A stretch of 64,000 nt of DNA from Paenibacillus urinalis (GTDB lineage Bacteria > Bacillota > Bacilli > Paenibacillales > Paenibacillaceae), in NCBI RefSeq assembly GCF_028747985.1, contig NZ_CP118108.1, positions 3,353,501-3,417,500 of the forward strand, given 5' to 3'. Both the position numbers and the translations under genes were made by a program. Shown one piece after another: positions 1 to 11,800 of this stretch (position 1 is its first letter; every line of letters starts with the position of its first letter). Under the pieces are notes generated by a model that saw nothing but the letters and a program-made list of their open reading frames with translations, did no database searches and had not been told where the DNA came from.

Positions 1-3000
1 TGGAGTTCAGCACGCTTTCAATCTCTCCTGTTTCCACACGATTACCTCGAACTTTCACTTGTCCATCCATCCGTCCCAAATACTCTAGCTCTCCGTCACT
101 AGACCATCTAACCAAGTCTCCTGTCCGATACATGGGCTTGCCTTGTTCCTGAGGGTTAGGGATAAATCTTTCTGCTGTCATCTTTTCATTGTTCAAGTAA
201 CCTGCGGCGACACCATCGCCTCCAATGAACAACTCACCAGGCATACCCATCGGTTGTTCATGCCCCCACATATTTCGAACGAAGAGTGAAGTATTATGAA
301 TTGGCTTCCCTATTGGCACACTGCTCTTCTGCTTAAGTTTATCTGTAACGGGATAAGTGGTTGCAAATACGGTCGTTTCGGTCGGTCCGTATGCGTTAAT
401 GATTCGTCCTTCGCCTAAATAATCAAGTGCTTTATGGACATGCTGAACAGACGCGACTTCACCGCCGAAGAAGAGCTTGTTTACATGCTTAAAACAAGTC
501 ACATCATAATCCACCATCATGTTGAACAAAGAAGTGGTCATAAAAGCTGAGGTTATGCGCTGCTCGTCCAATATTTTTGCAAGCGATGCTGCATTCAGCA
601 ATTCGTCTTTTGTAATGATATGCAGGGATGCTCCATTCAGAAGAGCCCCAAAAATCTCGTAGGTGGAGCCATCAAATGCATAATTGGATAGCTGCAGCAT
701 CCGATCTTCCTTACCCAATTCAGCATATCCATTATTAATACTTGTCTTGACCACATTTCGATGTGTCGTCAGAACCCCTTTGGGTTTGCCCGTTGATCCC
801 GATGTATACATAATGTAGGCAATATCTTCAGGTGCAACTGTTCTATTATCCTTCGTTTTTGTTATGTCGGTTTCGGTTGTACCGTGATTAGGTACCTCAC
901 TAAATGCAATATGTGTTAGTCCTTCTTGCCTGTAATCATTCCCATTCGTCGAGACTAGCCAGCTTGCTCCGCTGTCCTTTAATATATATTCGATTCGATG
1001 TTCAGGAAGCGCAGGATCAAGCGGAACATAGGCTGCTCCGGCTTTTAGAATACCGAAGATCGCAAGAATCATGTCCATAGATCTGTCGGCCAGAAGCCCA
1101 ACTCGATCACCTTGGCTGACTCCCATGGAAGTCAGAATTCTCATGAAGTTGTCCGCAGCTTCATTCATCTCTTGATACGTCATGACCTTGCTTCCGTGGA
1201 TTAGAGCCGGTGAATGAGCTGAAGCCGCGGCTTGCTGCTCGAATAAGTATGGTATCGCAGCCTCATGTGGATACTCTGCCTGCCTTCTATGATGTAGAGC
1301 CAGCCATGCATGCTCTTCTTCCGTCAGCATATCGATATCCATTAATAATTGATCAGGTGCATTAACCATCTGATCCAAGATCGTAATATAATGTCCGAAC
1401 ATACGCTCTATCGTTTCTTCTTTATATAAATAGGCAGCGTATTCTACGATAAAATCCAATCCATGCTGGGACTCTCGACATCCCCATGTCATGTCAAACT
1501 TTGCCTGGCTCCAATCCCATTCAGCTGCACGAAATGTGACATCCTCAAGCTCAAGAGGCGCTATGTCCATGTTTTGAAGTACAAATAACGTATCGAATAA
1601 GGGATGCCGGCTTATATCTCGGGAGAGATTAAGATCATTCAACAGATCCTCTAATGGATAATCCGCATGCGTCTGCGCATCCATGAATAGATGTTTTACT
1701 TCTCTGATCCATTCATGGACACGAAGGCGTCCCTTGGGCTGAGATCGTAATGCAAGCGTGTTTACAAACATCCCTATCATATGATGGGTGTCCTCATGAG
1801 CTCTCCCCGCAATTGGTGAGCCTACAACCACATCTTCTGTACCGCTGTATCTGGATAAGAGGAGTTTATAGCCCGCAAGCAGCACCATGTACAGCGTCGC
1901 TTCATTTGCAGCAGCAACTCTTTTGAGCTGATGAAATAAGCCTTCTTCAATCTGGAACGACATTGTTCTCCCTGCAGCACTTCTCACCGAAGGCCTTACA
2001 TAATCTGTACATAGCTCTCCTTCAGGCAGTGTTCCGGCGAACTGATTCCTCCAATACTTCTGATTCATTTCATAGTTTGGGCTTGCCTTGTACTGTTGCT
2101 CATACACTGCATAATCTTTGTAGTGTAGTTGCAGAGCAGGTAATGCTTCCGATAGATATAACCGTGTTAGATCCTGATAAAGGATTCCGGTTGATACGCC
2201 ATCAGATATAATATGATGGGTATCGATAAACAATAAGCTGTTAGATTTGTCTAAATTGATAATCATCGCCCGAATGAGAGGGCCGTTCCCTAAATCGAAG
2301 GGTTGAATAAAGGAAGCCAACGTTTGATTTATCCATTCTCTTTTGGCAATATCAGAGGAATGATATCGTGAGTAGTCTTCAGCACGGATTTCTAAGAAAT
2401 CCATGGACCAAATAACATCCTCAGGTGTAATAATCTTCTGTCTCAGTTCTTCACCGATCCATACAAATGAAGTTCTTAACGATTCGTGCCGTTCTATCAA
2501 TTGAATAAATGCTGTCTCCAGCCTGCTTCGATCCAGTTCACCTTCAACTTCAAGAATCATAGGCATGTTGTAACTCGTTTGCCCCTTCTCTAATTGCTGC
2601 GCGATATATACTCTTTTCTGCGCTGAGGATACAGGGTACGTCTCCTGAACAGGCGCTGGTGTTATCGGCGTGTACTGACTTTCCTGAGACATTTGAATAC
2701 ATCTAGCCATCTCTGTCAGCACCGGAGATTGAAACACTTCCTGAAGTGAAAGTTTAACACCAAGCGCTTTATGTATCTTTGCGGTTAGCATCATTGCTTT
2801 TAGTGAGTGCCCACCCAGCTCGAAGAAATGATCCGATGCATTAAGGTGATGAATGCCCAAGACCTCTTTCCATATGTCACCAAGCGCAATTTCCGTTGCT
2901 CCTGACAATGGAACGGATATGCTGGAAGCCCTATTCGGTTCCGGCAGCTTGCTTCGATCCACTTTTCCATTCGTGTTCAAAGAGAACGGAGACTCCATCA

Positions 3001-5791
3001 CCTGAAAAACTGCAGGCATCATGTACTCAGGAAGAGTTCTTCTCAAAGCCTCTCTGCATTTCGATATATTAAAGGACAAGTGATCTGCCGCAGGAACAAC
3101 ATATGCACATAAGTACAGGTGTCCCTGCTGATCATGAAATGTTTTGACTATTGCATCCTTGACCTCACTTAAATCTTTCAATTTACTTTCGATTTCCCCT
3201 AATTCAATTCGATGTCCCCGAATCTTGACCTGAAAATCTATTCTGTCCATGTATTCGATGCTTCCGTCAGCATTTCTCTTGACCATATCCCCTGTCTTAT
3301 ACAGCTTCTTCCCAGCGAGAAACGGATGTTCCATAAATCGCTCTAATGTCAGTTCAGGCCGGTTTCGATAGCCCGCCGAGAGACCATCCCCGCCAATATA
3401 TAACTCCCCTGGCACGCCTACCGGCATGGGCTTTAAATCTCGATTTAATATATATGCTGTCGTGTTATGGATTGGTTTGCCAATAGGAATGCTCCCGGGT
3501 TCAGTTATGGAATGGCAGGTAGCAAAGACTGTCGTTTCGGTAGGTCCATACATATGCAGCATTTTTCCCGGTCCGAGCACCTTCAAGGCTGTATTAATAT
3601 GTTTCGCTGATGCCTTCTCTCCTCCGAATAAAACATGACGTACATTGGCTAATGCGTTCGGGTTCCAATCCACTAATGTATTGAATAGAGCCGTTGTCAT
3701 AAAAGCAACACTTATCTCATAATTCCTAAATGCGTTGCCAAGCGATTCAATATTGGAGGCTTCTTCACTACTAATTAATACTAGAGAGGCACCATGCAGC
3801 AATGCTCCATAAATATCAAATGTAGCTCCATCAAAGGCATAGTTCGAGATTTGCATTAATCTGTCCCTTTGATTTAACTCAACATACCCGTTATTTATGA
3901 TTGTTTTTATGACATTTCGATGAGTAGCCGTCACTCCTTTGGGCTTACCGGTGGACCCGGAAGTATAGATGACATATGCATCACAATCTGGGTGCAAGTG
4001 GACGGATGAATCTTGAATCAATTCCATTCCTTGTGATGATTGCAGATCTGATAGGGTGATAATCTCACCTTCAAATTCAGATAAATCCTTGTCCGTTAGC
4101 AGTACAAGCTGCTGTACGCCCGCATCCTCCATCATATAGGTCAGACGTTCAGACGGAAAAGTCGGATCAAGCGGAAGATAGGCAGCGCCTGCCTTTAATA
4201 TCGCTAATATGCCAGAGATCATCTCAAAAGAGCGCTGTGCGCACAGGCCTACAATAGAACCAGGCTTAACGCCTTTATTCCTCAGCAGAACTGACCATTT
4301 CTCAGAAATCTCGTTAAGCTCCCGATAGGTCCACTCCGAGTTACCCATAACGACTGCAGTCCTGTGTGGTTCTGTCATCGCTTGCTCTACAAAGAGATCG
4401 ACCAGAGTCTGCTCTGATGGATAGTCCGCCTTTGTCTCGTTGAAGCTCGATAACAGCCGTATGTCTTGAGAAGTTAGGACAGAAATGTCCTTCACTTTCA
4501 TCTCAGGGTTATCCGTAATTTGACTGCAAACTCTTTCTATATGGGAAAATAAACGCTCAATAAAGCTTGAAGAATACAGATCCTCGTTATAATTTATCTT
4601 GGCTCTAATTTCTGTACCTGGGCCTATGGAAATGTTCAGATCATAATTGGTATGCTCGTAAGCTTCAATGGAATTGATCTTAAAGCCAAGCCCAAGCTCT
4701 TCCGTATCAAACATACTATCGCTTGCAGGATAATTCTCGTATACCAACAAATGATTGAATAGGGAACTCCCGCCTGCTTCCGCTTGAACATCTGCAAGTG
4801 ATAAATAGCTATGTTCCTCCGCTAGTACTGAGTTCTCATGGGTGGCTTTGACTAACTCTGCAAAAGTGGTTTCTGTTTTCGACTGAATTCTTACCGGAAT
4901 GGCATTAATAAACAAACCCATGATTTTCTCAACCTCTGGAATAGATGGAGATCTACCGGAGACGATGGTACCAAAAACAACATCATCCGAATCTGTATAG
5001 TATTGAAGAACAACCCCCCAAACAGTCTGAAAAAGACTGCTCATCGTAACCTGATAATGTCGAGATAAGGCGGTAAGCTGATCTGTAAGTGGTTTACCTA
5101 GACTAAACATGCTCTCTTGAATGTTCGAACGATCTTGGTTAGTCGGATTTTGTTCTTGGGGGAAAGACGCCTCCTCATAACCTGACAGATATTTGTTCCA
5201 ATAACTTTTTGCTTGTGAGGTATCTCTGGCTTCCAACCACTGAATATACCGCTTGTAAGGAATAACGCGGGAGAGCCTGACAGGCTCTCCTTGCAATTCT
5301 TCCCGATACAATGAGAACCACTCCTGAAATAAAATTCCCAAGCACCAGCCGTCAATCAGAATATGGTGGTTACTCCATACAAGTTCATAAGAATTCGTGC
5401 TAGTTTTGATCAAAGTTAATCTTAGTAATGGACCTTTAGATAGGTCGAAGCCTATCTTTCTGTCCTCAAGTGCAAGCTTGGCTACGTGGCTGACTCGTTC
5501 AGATGCTTGTACAGTGGTCAGATCCTCCAGCTTGATCTTGATGTTTCGTTTCTTCAATACCACTTGCCTTGGCTTATTAATTTTGTCATACACAAACACA
5601 GTCCGAAGGATATCGTAACGATGTATAACTTTATTCAAGCTGTTTTCAAGCGCATGTTCATTTACACGCCCTTCCAACGAGAAAATCATCTGCTCAAAAT
5701 ACATATCTCCTTGATTGTACAATGAATGAAACAGCAGGGATTCCTGCATAGGAGATAATGGATAAATATCTGCTATTTCTGTCTTGCTCAT
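1..5791 (-). CDS. Nonribosomal peptide synthetase, modules 6 and 7 (C-A-T-C-A..., cut by left edge)
   Basis: This NRPS extends modules 6 and 7 of the peptide. About 1,930 residues are visible and the gene continues beyond base 1. Domains in order: condensation (C; HHILIDGW near residue 144), adenylation ([11 protein letters not shown] near 614), carrier (T; GGHS, phosphopantetheine serine near 996), C (HHIISDG near 1195) and A ([10 protein letters not shown] near 1665, incomplete). Read against the GrsA pocket positions, the first A gives DGFFLGMVFK, close to known Ile/Leu codes. The second gives DGYFFGAVF for the nine visible positions, hydrophobic but unassigned. The ATG at 5791 lies 33 bp after the upstream NRPS stop, with a GAGGG purine run before it. 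The opening C domain follows a protein that ends in an epimerization domain, so it should accept a D-residue donor. Any thioesterase must lie outside the window. Confidence 0.95.
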   Translation of the reverse strand, partial: MSKTEIADIYPLSPMQESLLFHSLYNQGDMYFEQMIFSLEGRVNEHALENSLNKVIHRYDILRTVFVYDKINKPRQVVLKKRNIKIKLEDLTTVQASERVSHVAKLALEDRKIGFDLSKGPLLRLTLIKTSTNSYELVWSNHHILIDGWCLGILFQEWFSLYREELQGEPVRLSRVIPYKRYIQWLEARDTSQAKSYWNKYLSGYEEASFPQEQNPTNQDRSNIQESMFSLGKPLTDQLTALSRHYQVTMSSLFQTVWGVVLQYYTDSDDVVFGTIVSGRSPSIPEVEKIMGLFINAIPVRIQSKTETTFAELVKATHENSVLAEEHSYLSLADVQAEAGGSSLFNHLLVYENYPASDSMFDTEELGLGFKINSIEAYEHTNYDLNISIGPGTEIRAKINYNEDLYSSSFIERLFSHIERVCSQITDNPEMKVKDISVLTSQDIRLLSSFNETKADYPSEQTLVDLFVEQAMTEPHRTAVVMGNSEWTYRELNEISEKWSVLLRNKGVKPGSIVGLCAQRSFEMISGILAILKAGAAYLPLDPTFPSERLTYMMEDAGVQQLVLLTDKDLSEFEGEIITLSDLQSSQGMELIQDSSVHLHPDCDAYVIYTSGSTGKPKGVTATHRNVIKTIINNGYVELNQRDRLMQISNYAFDGATFDIYGALLHGASLVLISSEEASNIESLGNAFRNYEISVAFMTTALFNTLVDWNPNALANVRHVLFGGEKASAKHINTALKVLGPGKMLHMYGPTETTVFATCHSITEPGSIPIGKPIHNTTAYILNRDLKPMPVGVPGELYIGGDGLSAGYRNRPELTLERFMEHPFLAGKKLYKTGDMVKRNADGSIEYMDRIDFQVKIRGHRIELGEIESKLKDLSEVKDAIVKTFHDQQGHLYLCAYVVPAADHLSFNISKCREALRRTLPEYMMPAVFQVMESPFSLNTNGKVDRSKLPEPNRASSISVPLSGATEIALGDIWKEVLGIHHLNASDHFFELGGHSLKAMMLTAKIHKALGVKLSLQEVFQSPVLTEMARCIQMSQESQYTPITPAPVQETYPVSSAQKRVYIAQQLEKGQTSYNMPMILEVEGELDRSRLETAFIQLIERHESLRTSFVWIGEELRQKIITPEDVIWSMDFLEIRAEDYSRYHSSDIAKREWINQTLASFIQPFDLGNGPLIRAMIINLDKSNSLLFIDTHHIISDGVSTGILYQDLTRLYLSEALPALQLHYKDYAVYEQQYKASPNYEMNQKYWRNQFAGTLPEGELCTDYVRPSVRSAAGRTMSFQIEEGLFHQLKRVAAANEATLYMVLLAGYKLLLSRYSGTEDVVVGSPIAGRAHEDTHHMIGMFVNTLALRSQPKGRLRVHEWIREVKHLFMDAQTHADYPLEDLLNDLNLSRDISRHPLFDTLFVLQNMDIAPLELEDVTFRAAEWDWSQAKFDMTWGCRESQHGLDFIVEYAAYLYKEETIERMFGHYITILDQMVNAPDQLLMDIDMLTEEEHAWLALHHRRQAEYPHEAAIPYLFEQQAAASAHSPALIHGSKVMTYQEMNEAADNFMRILTSMGVSQGDRVGLLADRSMDMILAIFGILKAGAAYVPLDPALPEHRIEYILKDSGASWLVSTNGNDYRQEGLTHIAFSEVPNHGTTETDITKTKDNRTVAPEDIAYIMYTSGSTGKPKGVLTTHRNVVKTSINNGYAELGKEDRMLQLSNYAFDGSTYEIFGALLNGASLHIITKDELLNAASLAKILDEQRITSAFMTTSLFNMMVDYDVTCFKHVNKLFFGGEVASVQHVHKALDYLGEGRIINAYGPTETTVFATTYPVTDKLKQKSSVPIGKPIHNTSLFVRNMWGHEQPMGMPGELFIGGDGVAAGYLNNEKMTAERFIPNPQEQGKPMYRTGDLVRWSSDGELEYLGRMDGQVKVRGNRVETGEIESVLNS

Positions 5792-5824
5792 ATCATCCCT
5801 CAACTCCTTCTCATCTGATAGAAA

Positions 5825-8800
5825 TCAAAGTCCCTTGATGATGTCCTCAATATCGTCCAGCTCATCAAAAGTCAGATCTGAATCTGTGTAATCACTAGGT
5901 GTGTACTCTTCTTCTCGATCGATACAATGATGGATTAAAGATTGTAAATGAGATTTAAACTGCTCCAGCCGAAGATGCGCCGTGTTCTCCCCGATAACTA
6001 TTGGGTTATAGCGATAAGTGAGCTTGAATTGGCTCTCGCTGATGACACAGTTCCATTCTTCCTGATGTGTCATCCTATTTTGTGGGCTAATGAGATTCCC
6101 CATAGGCATTGGTGAAAAATATTCAGGTTGGTTATTCTCATGGCTCTCAAATTGACCCAGATAGTTAAATACAATATCTGGACTCGAAGCTGTGACGCCT
6201 TCATCCATATCTGTGGTCAAATACTTGAGAACACCGTATCCTGCGCCTTTGGTCGGAATGCCGCGCAGCATTTCCTTCGTATTTCTAAGCGTGTCACCAT
6301 AGTCATGAGAGGAAGACAGGATCACGGGATAAATTGAAGTAAACCATCCGATTGTACGACTCAGATCCGTTTCTTCTACTAACTCTTCTCTTCCGTGTCC
6401 TTCCATATGAATGAGTGTTTCGGTCTCGTAAGTCAATGCCAGAGCAGATAACAGCAGATCATTAACTTCTGTATGATAAGCTCGATGAACCTCGGTCAGG
6501 AGCCGCAGGGTCATCATTACATCCAGTTCCATGCTTAAGGTTGCACTTTCTTTGTAGGTGCACGGTTCCTGTTTGCTATTTGGAAGCGATAAAGCCCGTT
6601 CCTCTATATCATTCCAGTAAGAGGCTTCACTTCGATAATTCCCTCTAACCGCTTGAGCTGTAAGACGATGACTCCAGTCATAATAAGTGTCCGTCTTACC
6701 TAGGTTCACAGGTTCCTCTCCCGCAAGCATCGAGTTATAGATTTGCATCAAATCCTCGATGAGGATTCGCCAAGACACCCCATCAATAATTAAATGATGC
6801 ATGGCAATGAGCAGATGATCGCCTTGATTTGTTTTGAATATCCCAATCTTAATCAGCATGCGTGTAATATCCATCTGTGATTGAATCCCCGTGGCTAGGT
6901 ATTCGATTTGAGCTGTCTGATCGGTATCCTCGTCAAGCTCATACGTATCCAATGTATAGAAAGGGCCTTCCTCCATAGGACAAACGATCTGCTTCGCGAC
7001 CGCATTCTCCTTGATAAAGCGAATTCGAAGGGCATCATGTTCAGCAATCAACTGAGCTAAGGATTTATGCAGGATCTGCTCATTCCATCCTCGCGCATTA
7101 TACAGCATCATAGATTGATTAAAGTGCCCTTCATGCTCCAGGTTTTGTTCAAAGAACCAGGCTTGAATGGGAGTAAGCGGTACTTCTCCAACCGAAAGGC
7201 TTGAAGACGCTCTTTTCGTCTCTGTCCGTTCAAGATACAGCGCGCATTCGGCAATGGTTGGATACAGCATTAGATGCTTAACCTGCAGCTTCCAGTTCAG
7301 TTTAGCCAGCTTCGAAACAATCTGGATCGATTTGATGGAATCTCCACCGAGTGTGAAAAAGTTATCTTCTACGCCCATTTGATCAACACCAAGCACCTCT
7401 GTCCATACTTCAGACAGCACGATTTCCTCCTCTGTCTGTGGCGCAATGTAGCTAGCTTGAATGAGAGTAAAGTCTGGGTCCGGTAATGCTCGATGATCGA
7501 GCTTGCCATTTCGAGTCAAAGGAAGCTGGGCTAAGAATATAAAGTAAGACGGTATCATATACTCAGGCAGTTTTTCTTGTACAAACCTCCTGATTTCCTG
7601 TGTCGATATATTTTCAGAATTCACCAGATATGCACATAGATGATGTGCTGAATCGTTCTTCCTAGCAATGACTACGGCTTCTTTCACCAATGGATGCTCC
7701 AAGAGCCTTGCTTCGATCTCGCCTGGCTCAACGCGATGTCCACGAATTTTAACCTGGTGATCTATTCTTGAAATGAACTCTAAGCTTCCATCTGGCAGCC
7801 ATTTTACCTTATCTCCTGAACGGTATAATCTCTGTTCTCTGAGTGACGGTATAGATGTAAACCGACTACGGGTCATCTGGGGTTCCCCAAGATATTCCTG
7901 GGCAAGACCGTCTCCTGCAATATACAATTCTCCTGCGATGCCAATCGGCTGCAAATGTCCTTCCTCGCTAATTACATAAGTCCTTGTATTGTGAATAGGT
8001 CGGCCAATCGGTACTGAATGCTTGGATTGAAGTGTTTCATCTACATTGTAGGTTGTCGCGAAAACCGTTGTTTCCGTAGGCCCGTAGCCATTCGCAATTC
8101 GGTTTGCTCCCAAATATTCATAAGCACTGAGCATATGAGGCTTAGAAGTCGCTTCACCTCCGACGAATACCCTCTTTGTATGTTTTAGAGACGTAACATC
8201 ATAGTCAACCAGTGCGTTGAAGAGTGTGGTCGTGATGAAAAAGGATGCTATGTGCTCCTTCTCAATAATTGCCGCTAGCTTAGCGATATCCAGAACATCT
8301 TCCTTCCGGATGACAATAAGGGTGCTTCCGTTTAAGAGCGAACCAAAAATTTCAAACGTTGATCCGTCAAAAGCGTAGTTGGACAACTGAAGAATCCGAT
8401 CCTCTGGTTTGAGGTCAACAAATCCGTTATTTATGGAAGTCTTCACAACATTTTGATGTGTTGTTACAACCCCTTTTGGCTCTCCAGTTGAACCTGATGT
8501 ATACATGATATAGGCAGGCATTTCCGGATCAATCTGTATCTTTTCAACTTCAACAGCTTCAATATGGCTCCAATAAAATGGCTCTAGAGGTACATATACT
8601 CCATGGAATCCATCTAGGCTAGTATCATTAGGAGCCGCCAGGATCGAAGCACCACTGTTGTTTAACATATAAGCAGCACGTTCATCAGGGTATGAAGGAT
8701 CGATCGGCACATATGCACCACCTGCCCGCAAAATCCCTAATATTCCGACGATCATTTCTAAAGAACGTTCAGAGCGTATCCCGACTGCTGTTCCTGGACG

Positions 8801-11800
8801 GAGTCCTTTCTTAATTAACACACCAGCAAACTGTCTGGTCAGTCTGTTAAGATCCGAATAGGTTAATGACTCTTGGTCAAATTGAACCGCTGTATGATCC
8901 GGTCTTCGTAAGACCTGCTCCTCAAACAGCTCTATAATATTCTGAAGTCGAGGGTACGAGGCAGCAGTGCTGTTGAAGCACTCGAGAATCTGCTTCTCTT
9001 CTTCTGCAGTAATCAGCTTCAGCTGCTGTAACTGCCTATTAGGCTGGGAAGTCATTTGATTCAGAATATGGACAAAATGGTGTGCCATTCGATCAATCTG
9101 TTCCTCTTGATACAGCTCCGTACTATACTCCACAGTCATTTTTAACAAATCATCATGATCATCAACTGCCCAGGTCATATCAAATTTGGCAGTACGGGTC
9201 GCCCATTCGAGCGGCTCAATATCCAGCTCGTTCAAATGAGTTATTTCAGGCCTTGCGTCTTGAAGCACGAACATGGTATCGAACAGCGGACTCCTGCCTG
9301 GATCTCTGTTGATACGGAGCTTCTCAACGAGCTCATCCAAAGGATATTCTCCGTGTTCAAAAGCCTGCAGCGTTTCTGAGCGAACAAGACTTATCCATTC
9401 TTCGACCTGATAATGACCTTCTACACGATTGCGAAGTGCAATGGTATTAACAAACATTCCTGCAATAGAAGCGGTATCCGAATGATATCTTCCAGCAATC
9501 GGTGTACCGACCACAATATCTTTCTCCGCAGTATATTTGGACAGAAGAAGATTGTATCCGGCTAGAAGGATCATGAACATTGTGGATTGGGTCCGAATCG
9601 ATAATTCCTTAAGCTGCTCGTATAGTTCAGGCTCGATTTCGAATGAATACACCGCTCCATCAAATCGCCTTCTCATCGGTCTTCTTCCTTCGGTTAGAAT
9701 ATCGATGACTGCAGGAGGCTCCTCAAATTTGCCAACCCAGAACTGTTCACTTGCCGAATAATCCGGTTCTAATCGCCTGTGTGTCTGCCACGATGCGTAA
9801 TCCTTATATTGAGCAGGCAGCGCCTTTAATTGTTGTCCCTCGTATAACCTGATTAAGTCTCGATACAGAATGCCTGTTGTTATTCCATCCGAAGCAATAT
9901 GGTGAGTATCTATGAATAGTAAAAACTCTTCATTTGAGGAATGATACAAACCCGCCCTAATGAGAGGTGCTGTGCTTAAATCGAAGGGGCGTATAAATGC
10001 ACCCAAGCAAGATTCGATAAAAGCATTCAAGGACAATTCTTGTACATTTTCACCTCTAATAAGCTTAAATTCAATCTCATTGATCGGATGAATTCGCTGC
10101 CTGACTTCGCCCTCTTCCATTGCATAGCTGGTTCGCAAAGCCTCGTGACGATGAATTAGCTTTATAAGTGCGAGTTCCAAACGCTCTATCACCAATGTTC
10201 CTTTCATCCTCATAACAATAGGCATATTATAGCTGTTATTTGTATCTTCAAACTGCTCGATAAGATACAGCCTTTTTTGTGCAGATGATACAGGATAGCT
10301 GACTTGTTCTGCAGCCTTCGGAATCGGAGCATATTTTTGTATACATCCTTTTTCAATAAGCCCAGCCATCTCAGCTAAAGTTCCTGCGTTGAATAGCTCA
10401 GGTAAGGCAATCTTTACTGCCCAGCGCTCAGATATGCGGGCTGCAAGCATCATCGCCTTTAGGGAATGCCCTCCAAGCAGGAAGAACGAATCTGAAGATC
10501 CAATCGTTTCTATTCCCAGCAGCTCCGACCAGAGCTGTGCAAGCTCGATTTCCGTATCTGAGGTCGGTTCTACGTAAGAAGAACCTGTTATCTCGGGCTC
10601 TGGAAGAGCTCTCCAATCTACTTTTCCGTTATGATTTAGTGGAAGTGAATCAAGCAATATAAACAAGGACGGAATCATATATTCTGGCAAAACGGACCTG
10701 AGCCTCTGTCTCCATTCTACAATCAATTTTTCTTCGCTAGACTGGGCTGGAGAGTCACAAACCACATATGCCACAAGTATTGACGTTCCATTCTGATCTC
10801 TATGTCCCGCAACGACGGCCTCGTTTACGTCAGGCAGAGAAATGATCGCCTTCTTAACTTCATCGGATTCAATCCGGTTGCCCCGTATTTTTAACTGCCC
10901 GTCGGCTCTACTTATATAAGTCAGCTCTCCATTAGGCAGCCATTTTACGATATCGCCTGTACGATACATTCGCTCTTTCTCATGGAAGCCGTCTATAAAC
11001 TTGCTGCTTGTTAGTTCGGGTTGACTTAAATATCCCTCTGCAAGACCATCACCTGCAATATACAGCTCACCTGGAATGCCCACTGGCTGCAGCTTACCCT
11101 TCGCATTTAATACGTAAAACCTTGTGTTCCTTATCGGCCGACCAATAGGTATATTCTTCGTTGTCTTTATGTGATGATCCACCGAATACATGGATGCAAA
11201 TACGGTTGTTTCCGTTGGTCCATAGGCATTAATCACCTTATGCTCTCCTAGAGCGTTGAGCACCTTAAGTACATGTTGATATGAAGCAGCTTCACCGCCG
11301 AATATGATCTTGCGCAGTCCCTTTAAGCAATCCATATCATAATCCACCATTGTATTGAACAATGCCGTTGTCATAAACTGTACGGTAATATTCTCGCTTC
11401 TGAAGGTGGAGGATAGGACAGAAACGTCTTGAAGCATCGTGCTTGGCATTAAGACGAGCGTTGCTCCATTTAACAAAGCACCGAAAATATCGAAGGTTGA
11501 TCCGTCAAATGCATAATTTGACAGCTGCAGCATTCGGTCTCCAGGACCCAGCTCTACAAATCCATTATTACAGCAAACATTTATTACATTCTTATGAGTC
11601 GTGATAACTCCTTTTGGCTGTCCTGTTGATCCAGAAGTATACATTACATAAGCTGTGTCAGCGCCTGTTGCATATGTTCTGGTGGATATGAAAGAATTCT
11701 CGGCGTAGATTTCCGGCTCAGACAATGAAATGACCGTCCCTGCATATTGTGAAATGGTCCTTCCTTCTTCAGCAATGAGCCACTTTGCCGCGCTGTTTTC